From the NCBI GenBank assembly GCA_001642005.1, contig LWCA01000274.1, positions 1-34,976 on the forward strand: a stretch of 34,976 nucleotides of DNA, given 5' to 3'. The translations under genes and the position numbers were made by a program. Positions 30,170-34,976 of the stretch are shown here, in pieces; the stretch's first letter is position 1, and each line of letters begins with the position of its first letter. The notes under the pieces were generated by a model. The model was not told the DNA's origin. It searched no databases and was given only the letters and a program-made list of their open reading frames with translations. Origin of the DNA: Intoshia linei. Lineage: Eukaryota > Orthonectida > Rhopaluridae.

Positions 30170-31190
30170 ATGTCTAAAAGAAGACAATGAAATAACAATT
30201 ACGTAGAATTTGGTTTTACCTGTTGTAATGATGCAGATGAAACCGAAAAAACTTCAGTGCATTTACTTTTCGGTGTTTTATGCAATAATAGCCTAAAGCC
30301 AAACCTCCTATGTAATCATAAGAATATAAAACACTCCAACCTCACTGACAGTGTTGAATTTATCGCTAGAAATAGAAGACGTTTCGATATAGGTGGAACA
30401 GTTGACAATTTATCATTTCTTCTCAATGTAACAAAATTAATGACACATAATATAATGTTGTTTCATGTTTTCTAAATAAAAAAAATAAAAGCATAATAAT
30501 TTAAAGCATCATACCATCGGAAATGTTGATCAAACCCTGTACTCTTAACATTGCAGAACTTCTACTTGGCGAAAAACAAAAAAGGGCACTTAAATCAATT
30601 CATTTGTAAAAGGATTAAAAATTTAGTTATCGTACTGTAAGTTATGGATAAACTTCGAAATAGGTTAGTAAAATTTAGTTTACAATTGGACGAATCTACT
30701 TATGTGTTTGCAAGATATGTTGTGAATGATTACACTAATGAGGAATATCTGTTTTGTAAGTCATTAAATAAAACAATATAACAATATAACGAGATAATTG
30801 ATGTATTCAAAATAAATTATATATTAATACACTATAATATATATAAAATTTTTTGTGGGCCCTATAATTTACTATGGCCCCAAATAGAAAATTTTTTACA
30901 TATTCCCTTGATTTTTCTAGTGGCCCTTTGGGAAACATATTATATATGACTATGATAGCTTTAAATGTAATATTTGGTGGTTTTTGGTGTAGTATGCTTA
31001 ATATCTATCCATTTGTGATTGAAATTGCCCTTGAAATAATTATTACTTTTGTTACAACATAATTTTTTGAGGCTGGATTTTCTATTCTAACAAATTAAAA
31101 AAAAAATAAAATAAATGTCCGTGCCGGTATGCGATTGAGCCTATTAAAAACAATGCGAAGATTTAGCTTACTTTTCATTTTAAAGCAACA
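30170..31190 (+). pseudogene. hAT transposase pseudogene, ZBED5-like
   Basis: Starts MSKRRQ then a stop, then NNYVEFGFTCCNDADETEK and LKPNLLCNHKNIKHSNL. This parallels 'MSKRRKW...Y...GFT....DG.EKPQC..C...L....MKP.KL..HL..KH' of ZBED5-type proteins. The first BED-finger cysteine pair has become LLF. Further on come FSLQLDEST (catalytic-core block, ~30675..30700), IYPFVIEIALEIIITFVTT and FEAGFSILTN ('YP.L...AL..LLPF.TTYLCE.GFS.L' of the hAT dimerisation region). Multiple stops and large deletions show it is dead. Confidence 0.8.
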
Positions 31191-31489
31191 ATAACGATCC
31201 CATTAAAATTTATGTAAATAAATTTGTTCAATTGTTATGTAAAAGTTTTCCGCTACTACTTAATTCGTCTATTTTCTGAGTCTTTAACATTATATTTGAA
31301 TAATCTATTTTTGATTAATTAATTTGGTAGTATGACCAGGGCTACTACATATTCCGATATTTTTCAATGCAAAACTGATAATAATCTACTGGATATTATA
31401 GTAGTACTTACAGAGCTTTGAGTGGATATGATAGTTGACACGTTTTGATTTTTATAAAGGTTTGAAGTAGTACACCCAGGGTCGTGGAG

Positions 31490-31735
31490 AGGGTCATATG
31501 TCCCGGGTCTATAATCATGAGGGCCTCCTTTTTTAATTTATTAATAGGTAATTATAGAAAATTTCTTAAATATATCAAAATTTCGATAATCAATGCGATT
31601 TCCAATGGTTATTTTTAATTTTTAGATAATGAACTTCCGATTAAATAATGTATTTTAAGTCCATTTTTAAAATTTTTTTTATATGGGCCTATATTTCCCA
31701 TCGAGCCCGGGCCTACTGCTGGCTCTCCACGACTA
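31490..31735. repeat. Dispersed repeat, copy 2, nested in the hAT element
   Basis: Second copy of the ~250-bp repeat at 22981..23230. Here short terminal inverted words are visible: GTCGTGGAGAG at ~31481 and CTCTCCACGAC at ~31725..31735. It is therefore probably a small DNA element. Its position inside the hAT element means it inserted later. Confidence 0.65.
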
Positions 31736-31920
31736 TTATTATGACCAGATCAGCTTTAATTCTTAAATTTTATCCGTTTAATATAAGTAACCAGTTAAAA
31801 CTTCATTTATAATTAATATTGTATTCATTGATTTTTAATCAGGGGGGCACACTGTACACTGCACAGTCATTAAGATCAATATTTGAGAATGCATATGTCA
31901 AAAAAAGTTAAGAACCACTG

Positions 31921-32937
31921 GAATAGATGAAATAATAAATACATACACATATACCTATACTATACTAGCTTGTCTGTTATGTACTTATTACAAAAAATAG
32001 CTAGATCTACTGCGGGAATCTATCCAGGCATGTTTTTAAAGAGTATTAAATTTTTCAATTTTACAAATCAAAAATGTAAATATTCCAAATTAATATTGTT
32101 CTCCATAGTTAAGTTAGTTCATGTTTAGTTATACAGTTCATTTTTTTAAATTTATTTCTAGCTCAATTTTTTTGGATTTTATTAACGATTTAATTTCTCG
32201 ACTTCTGGCTATTTAGATTATTTATATTGTTATGTATACCATTAACGAAGCATTCAATAAACAAATCAATGATTACTTTTATAAGTGACTAGGTTGAATA
32301 TAATGTACTACGTACAAACAGCATCTAGCTCTGCCAAGGCACATTTTTATTATACCAAAAAAATTAATTCACGTTGAAAATCTAACTTAAAAATCCTACT
32401 ATTTACTATTATCAATCCTTTAAAGGAGTGGTTCCCAAATTTGTTTCAGGTGGAACGATTGCAAAACCAATTAATATTTCAAAAAAAAACACATTTCATG
32501 GTGTTTAAATCAGAACCACCATTAAAAATCTAATTTAAAAATTTACCAGAGAAAACTACTTTTTAATCGTTAAAAAAATGTTTTTCAATGGGACAAACAT
32601 AACGTGACTGAGACCCTCTTCGGGCATCGAGTAAATTTTAGTAAAATGGGGCCACCATTTATCCAAATTGAGAATTAATCAAAGTGTAATGTTAAATATC
32701 ATAACTAATGTGTTGATTAAATTTAAAATGTTAAGTTAACAGATTTAGGTGGGTAGTTAGTGCTTTATAACCTTATGTATCGTTTGCGAAATTATTCTTA
32801 GATACTTATTTTACATTTTTGGGTAATCTCGAGTTTTGTAGGTTCGGTTCTGGAAGGGACACCCTAATAATTATGCTCATTTTACATTATATTGTAAATG
32901 CACATATAAAATATATAAAAAGTTATACTTAGTTTAG
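31921..32937. other. A+T-rich region, with one hAT-like MITE end
   Basis: Near 32427, AGTGGTTCCCAAATTTGTTT resembles the hAT terminus 'CAGTGGTTCCCAAA'. The matching right end was not located with confidence. No exon recognised, although the gene at 32938 may have its first exon here. Confidence 0.45.
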
Positions 32938-33617
32938 ATTATTGTACTATTGGGAGGATTTACAACTTTAGCATACTTTTATTGGATGCGTGGAAATCCT
33001 AGATTTGACTACATAATATATGCCATAGAATCACCAGTACCAATTTGTTTTCTCATGCGAATGCAAGTAAGAAATGGTTCTAACTCTGATTTACATTTGA
33101 AATTAACATATCATCTTCTGTCAAGTTCAAGATTAAATTTTGTTAAAATCTAATATTAAAAACTAATTATGACGTAAATGAAGAATTGAATTAAGAAACT
33201 AATTTTGAAGTTTTATTAATGTTTGCTTGAATAGAAGCCAAGAAATGTTTAATATTATTATTGTTTAATACAAAATTTTAGCGACCTCAACCAAGATGCT
33301 CGTTTGTTCCTTTTTCATTAAGTATTCACAGTTTATGGTATGAATTTAGATAAATATATACATTTTAAATTAGTATATATTGTATTTATTAGGCCACAGA
33401 TAACCAGCGTAAGGAGAATGCCGCCATGCGCTGGAGGCGACTTTGATTATAATAATATTAAGGTCCTTTTATTTCATTACTGCAACATATATTGTTATAA
33501 ACTAGCTTGAATGTTATGTACAATGTACAAATCAAATATACAAACAAATCACTTAGATTAATTATTATTTTTAATTCGCTTATTTAGGATTTAAAATCAG
33601 ATTTAAACAATTATTGA
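32938..33617 (+). CDS. 3' part of an unidentified small gene with a possible membrane segment, 4 exons
   Basis: Exons 32938..33066, 33282..33337, 33393..33462 and 33588..33617 join through GT-AG introns with consistent phases (0, 2, 0), ending in TGA at 33615-33617. The sum, 285 nt, is 94 residues plus stop. The start, IIVLLGGFTTLAYFYW, is hydrophobic enough for a transmembrane helix. Then come RGNPRFDYIIYAIESPVP, RPQPRCSFVPFSLSIHSLW, MPPCAGGDFDYNNIK and a short hydrophilic tail. I do not recognise the family. There is no in-frame Met at the start, so an upstream exon is expected. Alternatively the third exon could read through to a stop at ~33507. The evidence is splice structure and coding look, not homology. 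Confidence 0.45.
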
Positions 33618-34301
33618 AGATCATACAAAAAAGACAACAAAGAATTCTGGTAATTTATTTTGTATCATATTTTTAACATTTTCTGAACCTAAATCTTTTA
33701 ACGATCAAACGAATCGAGAACTATTAAAATAATTTAATTCGTTATTGCATTAAATATTTTTTTAGTTTGTCATCTCAAGTATAATAATAATTCTTTCAAC
33801 ATATAAACAGACATTTTTACCACCAATGGAAACGCATAATATTTCACTCCCATGATTTGACAACGAAGTTACACGTTAACTACTAGAAAAACTACTGGAA
33901 AAAAAATTCACGTAGTGCTGTTTTTTTCGTTAAATTTTTTTCTAAACAGTGATGAAATCTCTTATTCGCCATAATAATAATATTTCTGGGGCCTTGTCGG
34001 CTGTAGCACCGTTATATAAATTTTAAAACATAATTGTATTGCCATTATTAGATAGTTGTTGTAGAACAAGCAGCGTTGTCTTATATCCGTAAATATCTAA
34101 TTCATGGTTTCATAACCTTTTTTAAATTTAGTACCCGTTAGTCATATCCACTATTTCTAATACACCTGTAAAAATAGAAAAGTGGTCCACTAGATGCAAA
34201 AGGTTTCCGATCCCTAATTTAAGTCTTAATAAAGATGAATAAAAAGTGTATTATTTGGGTAGTACAAAATCAAATATTTTTTAATATTTTCTTTGTTTTG
34301 T
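33618..34301. other. Non-coding A+T-rich region
   Basis: No gene or clear repeat seen. An ATTAAA variant poly(A) word at ~33723 could serve the gene ending at 33617. GGTCCACTAGATGCAAAAGG near 34180..34200 has the look of a transposon end but has no partner. Confidence 0.45.
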
Positions 34302-34883
34302 TTAATTATTTTTAATTGTATGATCAAGAGTATGAATGACCATTTTTCCGTTTATATTACTTTTAATATTTTTACAATCATATAATATTACATTCTGAGG
34401 TGTTTCTAATGTTCCGATCATAGTATTAATGTACTTATTTCCATTTAAATCAGTTTCGTCCATAATGATAAAGATAAATTTATTAATACAATAATTTTTT
34501 ATTCTCTCCATTTCTTTCAAATACAAAGCATCAATTTTATTTCTTCAATTGCTTTCAGATGGCAAAATGATTCCCTTTTTTTTAAATGTTGTTCTTAACT
34601 TGAGTTATTTAACTTTTTAGAGGTATGTCCGCAGATAGAATTGCTTCCGCCATTTCTGTTGCAAAGTCATTCGATGTTTTAATTGAACTTCCATAGTGAC
34701 AATATGCATAAAACTCTTGTGTTTTGCTATTTTGCGGTGTAATTAAACAAAATTTAATTTTGTAAAAGTAACATTGCAACATTTCATACAAAATAAATTG
34801 TCGTCATTCTTAGTAAATTCACTAGGATAAAGTTTTGTAATATTGTAAATTTTTTTATATTTAGATTTCGCATATTTTGGCAT
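34302..34883 (-). pseudogene. hAT-derived BED-finger / CGGBP1-like gene, broken
   Basis: On the minus strand from ATG at 34883 it reads MPKYAKSKYKKIYNITKLYP and then NDDNLFCMKCCNVTF, a BED-type finger (C-x2-C), with HRKIAKHK supplying His residues. An in-frame stop (34743..34745) falls after 46 codons, just before those His. In another frame follow FATEMAEAILSADIPL, and then KEMERIKNYCINKFIFIIMD and ETDLNGNKYINTMIGTLE. This resembles 'F...M..A.IPW.KL' and 'IW.SIDETTD..GRY.AN...G.L' of CGGBP1-like/hAT-derived proteins found in many copies in insect genomes. The continuation may run below 34302. Frameshifts and stops argue for a pseudogene. Confidence 0.65.
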
Positions 34884-34976
34884 GCTTAAAAAAAAATTAA
34901 TCATATTGTATATAATGTATACAAAAGTATTGCTAAATTACCTATATTGTGAATAGAAATAAGTTAAGAATAAATA

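Larger units (their letters stand above)
29848..31920 (+). mobile_element. Degenerate hAT transposon with TIRs (ZBED5-like)
   Basis: The left tip is CAGTGGTTCTTAACCGGGGG and the right tip GTTAAGAACCACTG, the widespread hAT 'CAGTGGTTCT(T/C)AAC' terminus. It encloses transposase remains (30170..31190) and a later-inserted dispersed repeat (about 31490..31735). The flanking 8-mers CACTAGGG and GAATAGAT do not match, so the TSD has decayed or one end is rearranged. Full-length relatives are longer, so this copy has internal deletions. Confidence 0.75.

Noticed and set aside
30874-31062. Plus-strand open frame read as a hydrophobic membrane protein
   Set aside because: Its C-terminal half (IYPFVIEIALEIIITFVTT) aligns in order with the hAT dimerisation region, and it lies between hAT TIRs. 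It is part of the transposase fossil.

Overview
The window looks like nuclear DNA of an insect, most likely a hemipteran (an aphid or close relative). The reasons are very high A+T, tiny GT-AG introns beside kilobase introns packed with DNA-transposon debris, and an axonemal dynein gene. No prokaryotic operon, rRNA or CRISPR structure was seen, and I recognised no tRNA. The species cannot be fixed from sequence alone.

About 80% of the window (1294..27398, + strand) is one gene: an axonemal dynein heavy chain of the DNAH5/DNAH8 (outer-arm gamma) class. I could place 23 exons with GT-AG junctions and matching phases. They sum to 12,963 nt, an exact multiple of three, giving 4,320 residues plus stop. 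The first roughly 300-400 residues of the family are absent, so the gene starts upstream of the window. Small exons encode the tail. Three giant exons (8345..10735, 11327..14273, 14884..17811) encode the linker, AAA1-AAA6 and the stalk. Six smaller exons encode the end of AAA6 and the C-terminal domain. All four nucleotide-binding P-loops (AAA1-AAA4) are intact, so the gene looks functional.

Two introns near the 3' end are large (3.8 kb and 3.0 kb) and hold nested transposon remains. These include a ~3.1 kb element with ~80 bp terminal inverted repeats and pogo/Tigger-like transposase scraps, a foldback repeat, an 8-bp-TSD hAT MITE, a 1.3 kb near-full hairpin with TA flanks, and an abutting TA-flanked MITE.

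Downstream (28089..29316, +) is a short three-exon gene for a strongly diverged copine-like protein: one C2-like segment plus a von Willebrand A-like copine domain whose metal-binding motif has decayed. After it comes a repeat-rich tract with a degenerate ZBED5-like hAT transposase inside its own TIRs. Next are four small exons of an unidentified gene with a likely membrane segment (32938..33617, +). The window ends with a broken BED-finger/CGGBP1-like hAT-derived gene on the minus strand (34302..34883).
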